A stretch of DNA of 64,000 bases from Pseudomonas sp. R5-89-07 (GCF_003851685.1 NZ_CP027727.1:3658001-3722000), one strand, 5' to 3'. Numbered from the stretch's first letter, positions 8,842 through 17,696 are shown. Notes: a model not told the origin generated them from the letters alone. Made by a program: numbers and translations.

Positions 8842-9381
8842 TCAGTGTTTGGTGCCCGTCATGCTTTGCAGCACGCCGTCGCGGCGGATCAAGCCGTGGA
8901 ACAGTGCGGCCGCCAGATGCACCAGTACCGTCAGGAACAACAGGTAGGCAAGATAACCGTGGGCCTTGCGCAATAGCGCAAATAACGGCGCATTCGCCGA
9001 CACCAATGCCGGCAGTTGCACGGAGCTGCCGAGCATGACCGGGTCACCGGCCGCCGAAATCATTGCCCACCCCAGCAGCGGCAACACCAGCATCAACCCG
9101 TACAACACCACGTGAGAAGCCTTGGCCGCCAGCACTTGCCACAGCGGCAAGTCCGCTGGCAGCGGCGGTTGGCGCGTGGAAAAACGCACTACCAGACGCA
9201 CAATGACCAGCGCCAGGATGGCGATCCCCAGTGGCTTGTGCAGGTGAATCAACCACTCGTGACGCTCAGACACCGACGCCGCCAGACCCGCGCCAATAAA
9301 CAGCATGGCGATGACCATCAACGCCATCAACCAGTGCAGCACACGCGCCAACGGGGCGAAAAACGTTGGTTGAACCTTCAT
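8842..9381 (-). CDS. Cytochrome b561-family membrane protein, partner of the catalase-like peroxidase
   Basis: This 179-residue protein has four hydrophobic segments and conserved membrane His residues (LHWLMALM near the N terminus, LIHLHKPLGI, KASHVVLYG, AHGYLAYLLFL). These fit a bacterial di-haem cytochrome b561 of the inner membrane. The start overlaps the stop of the peroxidase gene by 4 bp, so the two are coupled. It could pass quinol electrons to the periplasmic peroxidase, which is inference from pairing. Expression probably depends on the ECF-type promoter upstream of the peroxidase. Confidence 0.88.
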   Translation of the reverse strand: MKVQPTFFAPLARVLHWLMALMVIAMLFIGAGLAASVSERHEWLIHLHKPLGIAILALVIVRLVVRFSTRQPPLPADLPLWQVLAAKASHVVLYGLMLVLPLLGWAMISAAGDPVMLGSSVQLPALVSANAPLFALLRKAHGYLAYLLFLTVLVHLAAALFHGLIRRDGVLQSMTGTKH

Positions 9382-10460
9382 GGCTTCGACTCCTGGGAAG
9401 TGCTGTGCAACGGGCTGACTTCACCGGCACGGCGCAGGTAAGAACTGGCATAGGCGGCTGAGCGCGCAGCCAGCAGCGGGTCATTGGAGGCCTCGATACC
9501 GCTGGGCAGAATCAGCGGGTCAAAGTTGATATCGCGGCAATCGCCATCGGCTTGTGGCTGGCTGCTCTGCAACACCAGGGTGCCGGCGTTGAGCACCTTG
9601 TGCTCACCGCTCCAGGTCTTGCTGGCGTCATCCAGCGGATCGCCAGGGTTGGCCAGCGTCATGTTCAGTTGCCAACGCAGCGGCCCCGCAGCCAGACGCT
9701 GCACCAGGTCTTTTTCCAGGAAGTCGCCGCCCTCTGGCGCGGTATCGCCTGCGGCGTCCTGGCTCTGCGGCAGCACGGCCCAGCGCACGGCCTGACGCTT
9801 GCCGTCGGCGCTCACCAGGTAAAACGCGTTAATGCCATTGTAGGTTTCAGTCGCGTAACTGGCCGATGGCTTGGCGGTTTTAACCCATGCCAAAAACGGT
9901 GCCGTCTCCGGGTGTGCGGCAAAAAACGCCGGCATGCTCGCCGGGTTCGGCTTGCCGGTGGCGGGGTCCGGTGCGCCGGCCTTGAGCAACTGGTAGAACG
10001 CCTCGGGCGTGCCCACCGGGAACACCGGCATGCTGTTCATCCCGGTGCGCCACTGCTGGCCGTTGGCCTGGCTGAACTGCAGGGCGAAACTGCGGATCGG
10101 CACGCTGCTGTCCGGTGCGTAAGGGTTGCCGCTGGGCAGGGCAAACCGTCCGATTACCGGGGTCTTCGCCGCGTTGAACAGCTGGGCGCTGGAGTAAGGG
10201 CGCACCTCGGGGCTGCTCTCGAAGTACCCGGCCACGCACACACCCTTGGCATGGTTACGTCGAAAACCGGGGTGCACGCCGTTATTGGTCTCCAGGGCAT
10301 TGACCAAGGTTTTTGGGCGCAGGCGTTGTGGGTCGAGGGTGCCGTTGACGTAGGCAAATGCCCCGGCAACAACGGCAACCACGGCGCCGATACCCGCGAG
10401 CCGTGCGATCAGGCTCGCAGTGCTCAATGGAGGACGAGGCGGTGATGAGTGATCTACCAT
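9378..10460 (-). CDS. Catalase-family (SrpA-like) peroxidase, membrane-anchored or exported
   Basis: The start is ATG 10460 (MVDHSSPPRPP), giving 360 residues. A single hydrophobic segment (LIARLAGIGAVVAVVAGAFA) near the N terminus is an anchor or uncleaved signal. The rest resembles small catalase-fold haem proteins: HPGFRRNHAKGVCVAGYFE contains the distal His region, followed by GRFALPSGNP and SFALQFSQANGQQW. It is much shorter than a true catalase (about 480 residues), as expected for this subfamily. It forms a two-gene unit with the cytochrome b561 gene and faces an ECF sigma operon. A role in peroxide handling in the periplasm is likely. Confidence 0.88.
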   Translation of the reverse strand: MVDHSSPPRPPLSTASLIARLAGIGAVVAVVAGAFAYVNGTLDPQRLRPKTLVNALETNNGVHPGFRRNHAKGVCVAGYFESSPEVRPYSSAQLFNAAKTPVIGRFALPSGNPYAPDSSVPIRSFALQFSQANGQQWRTGMNSMPVFPVGTPEAFYQLLKAGAPDPATGKPNPASMPAFFAAHPETAPFLAWVKTAKPSASYATETYNGINAFYLVSADGKRQAVRWAVLPQSQDAAGDTAPEGGDFLEKDLVQRLAAGPLRWQLNMTLANPGDPLDDASKTWSGEHKVLNAGTLVLQSSQPQADGDCRDINFDPLILPSGIEASNDPLLAARSAAYASSYLRRAGEVSPLHSTSQESKP

Positions 10461-10513
10461 GAATGAACTCCAGGCCAGAGGCCTAAGGGGATGAAACACA
10501 AGGTCGGAGCATT

Positions 10514-10540
10514 GAGACGCACGCCGATAAGCTCTATTCC
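10514..10540 (-). promoter_or_regulatory. ECF-type promoter of the peroxidase/cytochrome operon
   Basis: On the minus strand, GGAATAG (10534-10540) and CGTCTC (10514-10519) are separated by 14 bp. The -10 element is 54 bp before the peroxidase ATG. The pattern matches the promoter-like sequence facing the sigma gene, and both have the GGAA...CGTC style of ECF promoters. Confidence 0.7.
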
Positions 10541-10567
10541 CCGGCCGCGTTTTATTTTTCAGCCGAT

Positions 10568-10595
10568 GGAATAACCTTTAGCGTCGGACGTCTCC
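10568..10595 (+). promoter_or_regulatory. ECF-type autoregulated promoter of the sigma/anti-sigma operon
   Basis: GGAATAA (10568-10574) and CGTCTCC (10589-10595) are separated by 14 bp, the same architecture as the divergent promoter at 10514-10540. It lies 33 bp before the sigma factor ATG and suggests positive autoregulation. Confidence 0.7.
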
Positions 10596-10627
10596 CTAGT
10601 CCCAGCGTAGCGACCAGCCAGACACCC

Positions 10628-11134
10628 ATGCATGAACTCGACGAACAGTTACGTGAACTCATCCCCAGGCTGCGGCGCTTTGCCGTGTCCCTGACCCGTA
10701 ACACCAGCAGCGCCGACGACCTGGTGCAGTCAACCCTGGAACGGGCGATCATCGCGTGGGCCGACAAACGCATCGAAGGCGATCTGCGCGCATGGCTGTT
10801 TTCGATCCTCTACCGGCAGTTCCTCGATGCCCATCGGCGCAGCCGACGCTACGCACGCATGCTCGAATTCTTCACCGGCCGCGACGATGCGCAGCCCTCG
10901 GTGGAACGCACGGTGATGGCCCAATCCACCCTGCAAGCCTTTGACCGGCTCAATACCGAGCAGCGTGCGCTGCTGCTGTGGGTGTCGGTCGAAGGCTTGA
11001 GCTACAAGGAAGTCGCCGAAATACTCGAGGTGCCCATTGGTACGGTGATGTCGCGGCTGTCCCGCGCCCGCCAGGCCCTGCGTCAACTCAGCGATGGCGA
11101 AATTGCCAGCCCTTCCCTGCGGATACTCAAATGA
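10628..11134 (+). CDS. ECF-family RNA polymerase sigma factor
   Basis: This 168-residue protein has only the two sigma-70 domains typical of ECF factors. Region 2 (about 10-75) includes LRRFAVSLTRNTSSADDLVQSTLERAI and LRAWLFSILYRQFLDAHR. Region 4 (about 110-160) includes FDRLNTEQRALLLWVSVEGLSYKEVAEIL and GTVMSRLSRARQAL. The stop overlaps the anti-sigma start (ATGA). The divergent peroxidase and b561 genes, with a matching promoter, are the evident targets. I recall an ECF group with exactly this catalase/b561 context but cannot confirm the group number from sequence alone. Confidence 0.95.
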   Translation: MHELDEQLRELIPRLRRFAVSLTRNTSSADDLVQSTLERAIIAWADKRIEGDLRAWLFSILYRQFLDAHRRSRRYARMLEFFTGRDDAQPSVERTVMAQSTLQAFDRLNTEQRALLLWVSVEGLSYKEVAEILEVPIGTVMSRLSRARQALRQLSDGEIASPSLRILK

Positions 11135-11868
11135 TCAGCCTGCCCCCCAGCGAACGCGACCTGCACGCCTACGTCGATCACCAGTTGCTCGACAGTGACC
11201 GCCGAATGCTTGAAACCTGGCTGGCCAGCCACCCCGACGTGGCCGCCCAGGTGCACGCCTGGCAACAGGATGCGCAGTTGCTGCGCGCCTCGCTGAGCGG
11301 TGCCCTGCAACAGCCGAGCAACCCGGCACTGGACCCGGCGCTGATTCGCCAGCGCATCAGGCACCAGTCCCGCCGCCACTTCGCCACCGCCGCGCTGCTG
11401 CTGATTGCCGTCAGCCTCGGCGGGCTGGGCGGCTGGCACGCCCGCGAAGCCACCCAGCCGCCGCTGTTGCCGATGGCCGATGCCATGCAGGCGTATCGCT
11501 TGTTTGCCCAGGACGGCATCATGCCCGCCGACTACAACGCCCAGGACCGCAACACGATGCAGGCCTGGCTCGACCGCTATTTCAACCAGGCCCACCGCTT
11601 GCCCGATTTGAGCCAGGCGGGGTTCAAGCCGGTCAGTGGGCGCCTGCTCACCACCGATCAAGGCGCGGCGGCCATGGTGCTATACGAAGACACGCAAGGC
11701 CGGCGCATCAGCTTCTACATCCGTCCGCCTGGCCCGAACAACGGCTTCCTGCCGCGTGGCAGCCGCAGCGCCGACGGCTTGCAGGCCGACTACTGGTCGG
11801 GCGGTGGGTACAACTACGCGATGGTCAGCCCGGTGGATCAAGTGACTGCGCCACAAACGAAATTCTAA
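11131..11868 (+). CDS. Membrane anti-sigma factor
   Basis: This 245-residue protein starts at ATG 11131, overlapping the sigma gene stop. The N-terminal cytoplasmic part (about 1-85, SERDLHAYVDHQLLDSDRRMLETWL) resembles the sigma-binding domain of FecR/RskA-type anti-sigma factors. A single membrane segment (TAALLLIAVSLGGLGGW, about 92-108) follows, then a periplasmic domain of about 130 residues. I see no HXXXCXXC zinc motif, so it is not a ZAS-type redox sensor. It probably holds the sigma factor until an envelope signal arrives. It converges on the fimbrial operon with a 4-bp stop overlap. Confidence 0.88.
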   Translation: MISLPPSERDLHAYVDHQLLDSDRRMLETWLASHPDVAAQVHAWQQDAQLLRASLSGALQQPSNPALDPALIRQRIRHQSRRHFATAALLLIAVSLGGLGGWHAREATQPPLLPMADAMQAYRLFAQDGIMPADYNAQDRNTMQAWLDRYFNQAHRLPDLSQAGFKPVSGRLLTTDQGAAAMVLYEDTQGRRISFYIRPPGPNNGFLPRGSRSADGLQADYWSGGGYNYAMVSPVDQVTAPQTKF

Positions 11869-12866
11869 AAGCCAACGTCCAGCACCACGTTGTCCAGGTA
11901 GGTGCCGGCCGGCGGCGTGGGCTGGTCGGTGTAGATCCGGGCGTTGTAGTTGTACACCTGGCTGCCTGTGCCCAAGCCATTGCCGGGGTTGACCTCCGCC
12001 GTGGAACTGGCTCGCCGCGCCGCGCCAACGCTGCCCCAGCGCGTGGTGCCGGCACTTTTGAAAATGTCATAGGCCAGGTAGTTGGCGCCGGAAATCATCC
12101 GTCGTCGCCCACCGACGCTGACCGGGTTCTGGCCGTCGCTCAAGCCCACGGTGTAGGCGCTGCCCTTGGTGCAGGCGATATTGAGGGTCTGCCCGGTCAC
12201 GGCGGTGAACCCGCTGACCACCGGCGCGCTGCCGAAGCTGATATTGGGGGCGGTGATCTGGCAGTCATTGGTCACGTTCATGCTCACGGTCAGCGATGCG
12301 GTGCCGCTGCCAATGTCACGCCCCGCACAGATGCCACCAATGCCAATCCCGGAGCAATAGTTCCAGCTCCAGGCAATACTCAGCGTCTCGGTATACACGC
12401 CTGCGGCGACGTTGCTGCCGATGATGCTGCTCAGGTACAGCGGCACGGTTTTCGCACCGGGCCCGGCGATCAGGCCGATGCTCTGGGCAATACCCCCCGC
12501 GCCGCCAAAATCGAACTGCGCGCCTCGGGTGATCGGGTAGCTGGTGCTGTTATTGCCATAAATTGTGTAGCCGATCACATCCCCGGTTGGGCCGAGCATG
12601 CCGGCCTGGGTCGAGGTGATCGTGGCATAGAAATGGTCGGTCGACACCAGCAGCGAGATCAGCGCCGGCGTGCAGCTTAGCCCGGCGTTGGTGGTGGAAC
12701 TGGTCTGCGCGGCGGTGCGCACGGTCATCGAACTGATCGAGCCGAAACCGGCCGGCACCGCGGACACCACCGAGCACACGGCCAATACCTGGCCCGACCA
12801 CAGCAGCCCTAACCCATACAGCCATCCGTTGCCCCTCACCCGCACTCTCCCTGTGCAATCCCTCAT
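11865..12866 (-). CDS. CupE6/CsuE-like tip adhesin with SCPU (spore coat U) domains
   Basis: This 333-residue protein is last in the fimbrial operon and its ATG overlaps the usher stop by 4 bp. After a signal peptide (LYGLGLLWSGQVLAVCSV) it contains two SCPU-type immunoglobulin-like domains. The first is around CTPALISLLVSTDHFYATI to the middle, and the second covers NDCQITAPNISFGSAPVVSG to the C-terminal GTYLDNVVLDVGF. The position after the usher and the double-domain size match CsuE/CupE6, the adhesive tip of archaic chaperone-usher pili. The adhesion target is unknown. Confidence 0.87.
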   Translation of the reverse strand: MRDCTGRVRVRGNGWLYGLGLLWSGQVLAVCSVVSAVPAGFGSISSMTVRTAAQTSSTTNAGLSCTPALISLLVSTDHFYATITSTQAGMLGPTGDVIGYTIYGNNSTSYPITRGAQFDFGGAGGIAQSIGLIAGPGAKTVPLYLSSIIGSNVAAGVYTETLSIAWSWNYCSGIGIGGICAGRDIGSGTASLTVSMNVTNDCQITAPNISFGSAPVVSGFTAVTGQTLNIACTKGSAYTVGLSDGQNPVSVGGRRRMISGANYLAYDIFKSAGTTRWGSVGAARRASSTAEVNPGNGLGTGSQVYNYNARIYTDQPTPPAGTYLDNVVLDVGF

Positions 12867-15211
12867 TGACAGACCAACGGCCCGATCAGCGGCACGTCCT
12901 GTTGTTGTTCATCGATGCTGAACGTCGCCTGGCAGCTGCGACCCTCGCCCAGGGTGACTTGCAGCGTGTTGTGGGCGCTGAGGTTTTCCAGGTAGACCAG
13001 GCCATCCCACCCGACCACCGCCTGGGTGTTGCTCTGCTCGTGCACCACCAGGCTGCCCAGCGGCAACTCCTGGTGCTGGCTGTCGACCAGGGTGATGCTC
13101 GCGGCGAGCACCCGGCGCAATGGAAACTCCAGCAGGTAGCCACTGCCACGGCGCACCGATACTCGCTGCTCCACGTTCGGGCTCTGCACATTCGGCGGCA
13201 GGTTGAGCGGGTCGATTTCATATTTGGCGCGGTAGTAGGCGCTGCTCCACGGCACCAGCAAGTGGCCCTTGCTGTCGGTCTCGCCAACCAGCTGGTTTTC
13301 ATAGCGCACCGGAACCCCGGCGAACCCCTGGGTACTCACCACCACAAAGGCATCGTTGATACGGTTGGCGGCGAAGGTGTTGCCGCCCATCCACACCAGC
13401 GAGCCACTGGCATCGGCCCAGCGCGTCTCGGCGTCGCTGCTGCCATACACACCGGCCTGCAGCTGCACCGACTGCAAGCGCCAGGTCAGGTCGGCCTGCC
13501 GATAGGTGGGGCCGTCACCCTGGGCGTAGCCGAGGTTGTAGCCCACCCCGCCTTCGCTGGGCACCGCGCGGCTGTAGTTGATGCGTTGGCGACTGGCGCC
13601 GGCCTTGCTGCGCTCGGTACTCAAGGCCAGGCTGCCGTTGAGATCGAAGGGCACCACCAGTTGCGCCTGCATCGCCCAGTTGCTGTCACCGATTTCGCGG
13701 TTGGCCGACAGGTACACACTGGAATTGCGCCACAGCGGTTTGCTCCAGCTCAGGTTGAGCAGGCGCGTGCGCGAATCATCCGCCGCCTGCACATCAAAAT
13801 AGCCCAGGCCGAGGCTGCCGAACCGCTCGAGGTTGAGGCTCAGGGTGACTTGCTCACTGCGCTTGCTGAGGCTGGCGTACGGCGTGTCGACCAGGGTCAG
13901 GTCGGCATACGCGTCGCGTCGTTCGACGCGTTGGTACATCAGGCTGTAGCGCGTGCTGTTGTACTGATAGCCAAGGCTCAGCTGCTGGCCGCTGCGGCTG
14001 TCGAACTGGCTCTGGCTGACGGCGGTATTGAGCACGCCGAAATTGCCCAGGCGCAGGTTGCCGCCCAGCCCGCCGAGGGTCAGGTCGCTGGACGCTTCGG
14101 CATGGCTTTCCAGGGTCAGGTTGTCGGAGTACCCATAGCGGAACGTGCCGCTGGCCACTCCCGGCCCATAGCCGAAATCGCGCACGGTGTAATCACGACG
14201 CAAGGTCCCGGCCGCCACGGAGAAATCCGTCAGGCCCTGTTGCAGCAAGGTGCTGGTGACATAGAACGGTACGGTGGTCGACACCTGGCGGCCGAGGGCG
14301 TCGGTGGTGACCACCACGGCCTCGCCGGCGCCATTGATGAACGGGATGTTGGTCAGGGTGTAAGGCCCGGGTTGCAGCTGCGCGCTTTCGGATTTGTAGC
14401 CGTTGATAAACAGGTCGACCGACGAGGGCACCGCCGCCTCACCGGCAAATTGCGGCAAGGGGTACGTCACCAGGTCCGGGCGCACGGCAAAGTCCCGCGA
14501 CAGCTGTACCCCGCCCAGGCGCACCGAGCTGCTCCAGGGCAAGGCGCCGCTGATCACATCCCCGGCTTCGTAGGTGAGCAGCCGTTCATCATCGGAGAAG
14601 CGCCAGGTAGTGTCGTAACGCCGGTAACCGTTGTTGAGCGTGCTGTTGCTGAGCCCACTGGTCAGGGTCTGGCGCAACTGCCCGGTGTTGGACAAGGTGC
14701 CCCAGTTATCGAACAGACGCACCTCATTCCAGGCCGCGAGGTAGCTGCCGCCTTCGTCGGTGTCGTTGAAGTACACGTCATAGTTGAGCAAAGCGCCGAA
14801 GCTGCTCATGGCTTGGGTGCGCGGGTAGGTGTTGCGGTTGCCGATGAATTGCTCCTGCAACCACCCCGGCGGCACATCCAGCAGCAGGCGCTGGCCATTG
14901 CTGTCGTAATCGCTGTGCAGGCCAGGCACCTTGTCCAGGGCCACGCTGCCGTCGGGATCACCCGGCAGTTTCATGCCCACGTCTTGCAAGGCGCTGGCCG
15001 GCACATAGAGCTGCCCGGCGCGTTGCTCGACCGCGATGACACGGCCGGTGTCCATCTGGTTGACCACCAGTTGCAAGAACAGCTGCGCATCGGCGACCGC
15101 CTCCATGCTGCTCGGTGGCGGCGGCAGGTCGCCCGCTACCGCAGCGCCCCACAGCCCACTTGCCACTGCCACCGATGGCCATATACCACGAGCCCAACCA
15201 CGACTCATCAT
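12863..15211 (-). CDS. Outer-membrane usher of archaic (CupE/Csu) fimbriae
   Basis: An 782-residue frame from ATG 15211; ATG 15241 is also possible, but the AAGGA site favours 15211 and the signal peptide (WPSVAVASGLWGAAVAGD) follows directly. The usher forms the outer-membrane pore that assembles subunits handed over by the chaperone. Family marks include SSVRLGGVQLSRDFAVRPDL, the plug-region text GYKSESAQLQPGPYTLTNIP, a long beta-barrel with alternating aromatic residues, and C-terminal domains (FPLRRVLAASITLVDSQ). The length is typical for CsuD/CupE5. It overlaps the tip gene by 4 bp and follows the chaperone by about 70 bp. Confidence 0.93.
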   Translation of the reverse strand: MMSRGWARGIWPSVAVASGLWGAAVAGDLPPPPSSMEAVADAQLFLQLVVNQMDTGRVIAVEQRAGQLYVPASALQDVGMKLPGDPDGSVALDKVPGLHSDYDSNGQRLLLDVPPGWLQEQFIGNRNTYPRTQAMSSFGALLNYDVYFNDTDEGGSYLAAWNEVRLFDNWGTLSNTGQLRQTLTSGLSNSTLNNGYRRYDTTWRFSDDERLLTYEAGDVISGALPWSSSVRLGGVQLSRDFAVRPDLVTYPLPQFAGEAAVPSSVDLFINGYKSESAQLQPGPYTLTNIPFINGAGEAVVVTTDALGRQVSTTVPFYVTSTLLQQGLTDFSVAAGTLRRDYTVRDFGYGPGVASGTFRYGYSDNLTLESHAEASSDLTLGGLGGNLRLGNFGVLNTAVSQSQFDSRSGQQLSLGYQYNSTRYSLMYQRVERRDAYADLTLVDTPYASLSKRSEQVTLSLNLERFGSLGLGYFDVQAADDSRTRLLNLSWSKPLWRNSSVYLSANREIGDSNWAMQAQLVVPFDLNGSLALSTERSKAGASRQRINYSRAVPSEGGVGYNLGYAQGDGPTYRQADLTWRLQSVQLQAGVYGSSDAETRWADASGSLVWMGGNTFAANRINDAFVVVSTQGFAGVPVRYENQLVGETDSKGHLLVPWSSAYYRAKYEIDPLNLPPNVQSPNVEQRVSVRRGSGYLLEFPLRRVLAASITLVDSQHQELPLGSLVVHEQSNTQAVVGWDGLVYLENLSAHNTLQVTLGEGRSCQATFSIDEQQQDVPLIGPLVCQ

Positions 15212-15283
15212 GGCGTTGCGTCCTTCAATGGACATCTCCATCCTGTCAAAACCCGGGCATGCGCCCGTCCCGCGAGATCCCGC

Positions 15284-16072
15284 TTAGCGTTTTGGCGCCA
15301 GGCTCTCCAACTGCGCTGCACCGTTGACCCTGACCTGCAGCGGCTGGTCAGCCGACACGGCCTCCGGCACCGGCCAGCGCATGGTCGCGCCAGGCAGCAC
15401 ATAACCGAGCAGCCCTTCCACCAGCGGCCGGGTCTGCCCGCCTTGTTTGAACGAGGCATCCGTCAAGCGCGCGTGCACGGCGCCCTGGTTATGCACCTCG
15501 ATATAGCTGCGCCCGGCCACATTGACTTTCTGCCAGCTCAGTTGCGGTTTACCCGCACCCTTGGGGTCGCGCTGGCGCGTGGCGTCGTCCTTGCTCCACA
15601 GGCCAGCGCCATAGGCAAACAACGGCACCGAGTAGCGCATCTGGAAACGAATCGCCGCTGCGGTGTTCTTGCCCTCCGGTGGCGCGGGCACCTGCAACGC
15701 CGAGGGGATTTCATCGATGATGATGCGATAGGCCAATTCCTGTCCGGGCGGCACTTCACGGGTGCGTGTCAGGCGCACCAGTTGCTTTTGCCCCGGCTCG
15801 ATCTTCGCCACCGGCGGGCTGCCGATCACATCGCGCTGGTTCTGGTATTGCTCGTCGAAGCCGTTCTGGCTCCAGGCAAACACGCGGACCTGCAGGTTGG
15901 CCGTCTCGCTGCCACGGTTCTCCAGCCACAGCGCACTGGCCTGTTGGTCGGCCTCCAGCACCGGGTCAATGGGCCAGATCAGCACCGAGCTGGCCGCTTG
16001 CGCGAGCCCGGTCGTGCCCAAGGCACTCAAGACAACACCCGCGGCCCACAACCGCCGGGAAGGTGAACGCAT
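15284..16072 (-). CDS. Periplasmic fimbrial chaperone (CupE4/CsuC type)
   Basis: This 262-residue protein begins with a clear signal peptide (MRSPSRRLWAAGVVLSALGTTG...AQA). It has the two-domain PapD-like layout: VLIWPIDPVLEADQQASALWLENRG at the N terminus, VRVFAWSQNG, the RLTRTREVPPGQELAYRIIIDEIP core strand, and a second domain with LSWQKVNVAGRSYIEVHNQG. It binds SCPU subunits in the periplasm and delivers them to the usher. It sits between the pilin genes and the usher, as in csuABCDE and cupE operons. Confidence 0.93.
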   Translation of the reverse strand: MRSPSRRLWAAGVVLSALGTTGLAQAASSVLIWPIDPVLEADQQASALWLENRGSETANLQVRVFAWSQNGFDEQYQNQRDVIGSPPVAKIEPGQKQLVRLTRTREVPPGQELAYRIIIDEIPSALQVPAPPEGKNTAAAIRFQMRYSVPLFAYGAGLWSKDDATRQRDPKGAGKPQLSWQKVNVAGRSYIEVHNQGAVHARLTDASFKQGGQTRPLVEGLLGYVLPGATMRWPVPEAVSADQPLQVRVNGAAQLESLAPKR

Positions 16073-16098
16073 AACACCACTCCTTCAATACCGTAGCC

Positions 16099-16590
16099 CT
16101 ACCACGACAGCTGCACCTGCAGCGTGTCGCTGTATATCCCCCCAGGCTGATTGCCTGGTAATACCACCCGCCCGTAAATCGGCAGGCTGATGTCGTTCGC
16201 ATCGCTGTAGCTGACGCTGACGCTCTGACTGATCCCCAGGCTCTGGCTGAACGCCGCATCGCGAAACAATTGGTAAGCCACCCGCGCGCTGCCGCTGTTA
16301 AGCTGCAGATTGCGCCCGGTGCTGCTGTGCAGCCCGCCGTCGACACTCATGCTCAGCGCCACACCCGGCGTGCATTGCAGCGTCACACCGCCGGTCAGCG
16401 CAGCGGTCACGGTGCTGGTGGCCAGGGCCGAATAACTGCCGTAGGCCAGCGTGCCGTAGTTGCTCCCGCCGCCCACGATCAGGCACCCCGGCGTGATGGT
16501 CGCGCTGACCTGGAAGCTCTGGCTGGTCACGGCCGACAACGGCAGCGGCAACGCCAGCCCACACGCCAGCAACAGTGCGCGCCGCCTCAT
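16099..16590 (-). CDS. SCPU-domain fimbrial subunit (fourth pilin gene)
   Basis: A 163-residue secreted protein: signal peptide MRRRALLLACGLALPLPLSA, then one SCPU domain with VSATITPGCLIVGGG, FGTLAYGSY-like strand, LQCTPGVALSMSVDGGLHS, a VAYQLFRDAAFSQSLG segment and the donor-strand-like C terminus GGIYSDTLQVQLSW. The start overlaps the preceding gene's last base pair region, so translation is coupled. It probably corresponds to CsuB/CupE3 by position before the chaperone. Confidence 0.87.
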   Translation of the reverse strand: MRRRALLLACGLALPLPLSAVTSQSFQVSATITPGCLIVGGGSNYGTLAYGSYSALATSTVTAALTGGVTLQCTPGVALSMSVDGGLHSSTGRNLQLNSGSARVAYQLFRDAAFSQSLGISQSVSVSYSDANDISLPIYGRVVLPGNQPGGIYSDTLQVQLSW

Positions 16591-17132
16591 TAGAAGGTCA
16601 GTTCCACGGCGACGGTGTCGGTATAGACGCCGGCCGGCAGCCCCGCCTTGCCCACCGCACGCCCATACAGGCCCACGGTTTGCGCCACACCGGTGCTCGC
16701 GGCGAGGGTAATGACGCCGTCGATCGCCAGCAGCGAAGAGAAACCGCTGTCGGTGTAGAAGTCATAGGGCACGAAATTACCCGCGCCATCGGCCAATGCT
16801 CGGGTCCCCCCTGGAGAAGCACCATCATGGGCACCGGCGCGCACTTTGACCGCGGGCGTGGTGCCCGCCGAACACAGGATCGACAACGCCCCGCCCGTAC
16901 CGGTACCGCCCAGCAACTGCGCATTGGCGCTGGTAAACAGGCTGTTGGTCGTACCGAAGTTGAGGCTACCGAAGTTCAACCCGGTGGCGGCACCGGAACC
17001 GTTGACCTGGCAGCTTGCGATCAATGTCAGGCTGGAGCTGATCTGCCCGGTCACGGTGGTCGCGGCGTTGAGGCTGGAGGCCATCGCCAGGCCCAGGGCA
17101 CAAACGCCTAATCGAGATACGAGTACATGCAT
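16590..17132 (-). CDS. SCPU-domain fimbrial subunit (third pilin gene)
   Basis: The start is taken at 17132 (MHVLVSRLGVCALGLAMASSLNA) because a GAGG site sits 9 bp upstream; 17147 is also in frame. One SCPU domain of about 155 residues follows the signal peptide: TVTGQISSSLTLIASCQVNG, LSILCSAGTTPAVKVRAGAH, YDFYTDSGFSSLL and AGVYTDTVAVELTF. It resembles a CsuA/CupE2-type subunit. It is adjacent to similar genes on both sides, suggesting tandem duplication and divergence. Confidence 0.85.
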   Translation of the reverse strand: MHVLVSRLGVCALGLAMASSLNAATTVTGQISSSLTLIASCQVNGSGAATGLNFGSLNFGTTNSLFTSANAQLLGGTGTGGALSILCSAGTTPAVKVRAGAHDGASPGGTRALADGAGNFVPYDFYTDSGFSSLLAIDGVITLAASTGVAQTVGLYGRAVGKAGLPAGVYTDTVAVELTF

Positions 17133-17150
17133 GATATCCATCCTCATGGT

Positions 17151-17696
17151 TTACCAATCCAGAGTCACCGTCAGGGTGTCTGTATAGATGCCGGCCGGTA
17201 GGGCCCTGGTATTCGCCACCACGGAACCGAATACCGGGATCGGTACCTGGGTGCCATGGGTCACGGCGAAATTGCGTTGCTGGCCGATGCTGTAGGTGCT
17301 GCGGCCCAAAGGATCGGCCGACAGCCGATACGGTATGGTGTGGCGGCCATTGCTCAGGCGCCGCGTGGTGCCGTCGCCGTTGGTGCCACCGTCGATGGTC
17401 ACGGTGAAGCTGCTGACCACCGAGGGGTTGCAGGACACTGACAGCGGTGCCTTGTCGGTGTCGGAAATGGCCGCACCCAACGTGTCGTTCCAGGTCGGCC
17501 CTTGCTGGCCGAAATCCAGGCGCGCGGTACCGCCCTCGGGTGTAACCGGTGCGGTTTGCGTGCCCTTGCTGACTTCGCAACTGGCGGTGATCACCAGCCG
17601 CGCGTGGATCTGCCCATTGACCACGCCGGCCTGCGCGCATTGCGCCAGGCACAGCAAACTGCCCAGGGCCGTCGCGGCCAGAGAGCGGCTTACCAT
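17151..17696 (-). CDS. SCPU-domain fimbrial subunit, likely major pilin (CsuA/B, CupE1-like)
   Basis: This 181-residue protein has a signal peptide (MVSRSLAATALGSLLCLAQCAQA) and an SCPU domain. Of the four, it looks closest to the major pilin CsuA/B: VVNGQIHARLVITASCEV, LDFGQQGPTWNDTLGA, LSVSCNPSVVSSFTVTIDGG and QVPIPVFGSVV. The last segment matches the VPIFG segment I remember in CsuA/B. It should polymerise through the N-terminal donor strand. It overlaps the upstream gene's stop by 7 bp. Confidence 0.86.
   Translation of the reverse strand: MVSRSLAATALGSLLCLAQCAQAGVVNGQIHARLVITASCEVSKGTQTAPVTPEGGTARLDFGQQGPTWNDTLGAAISDTDKAPLSVSCNPSVVSSFTVTIDGGTNGDGTTRRLSNGRHTIPYRLSADPLGRSTYSIGQQRNFAVTHGTQVPIPVFGSVVANTRALPAGIYTDTLTVTLDW

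Noticed and set aside
12866-16066. A 1066-codon plus-strand frame opposite the usher and chaperone genes
   Set aside because: Antisense shadow of well-supported genes; its amino-acid make-up (many His, Gln, Arg, Ala) and lack of any recognisable domain or ribosome site are typical of high-GC opposite-strand frames.
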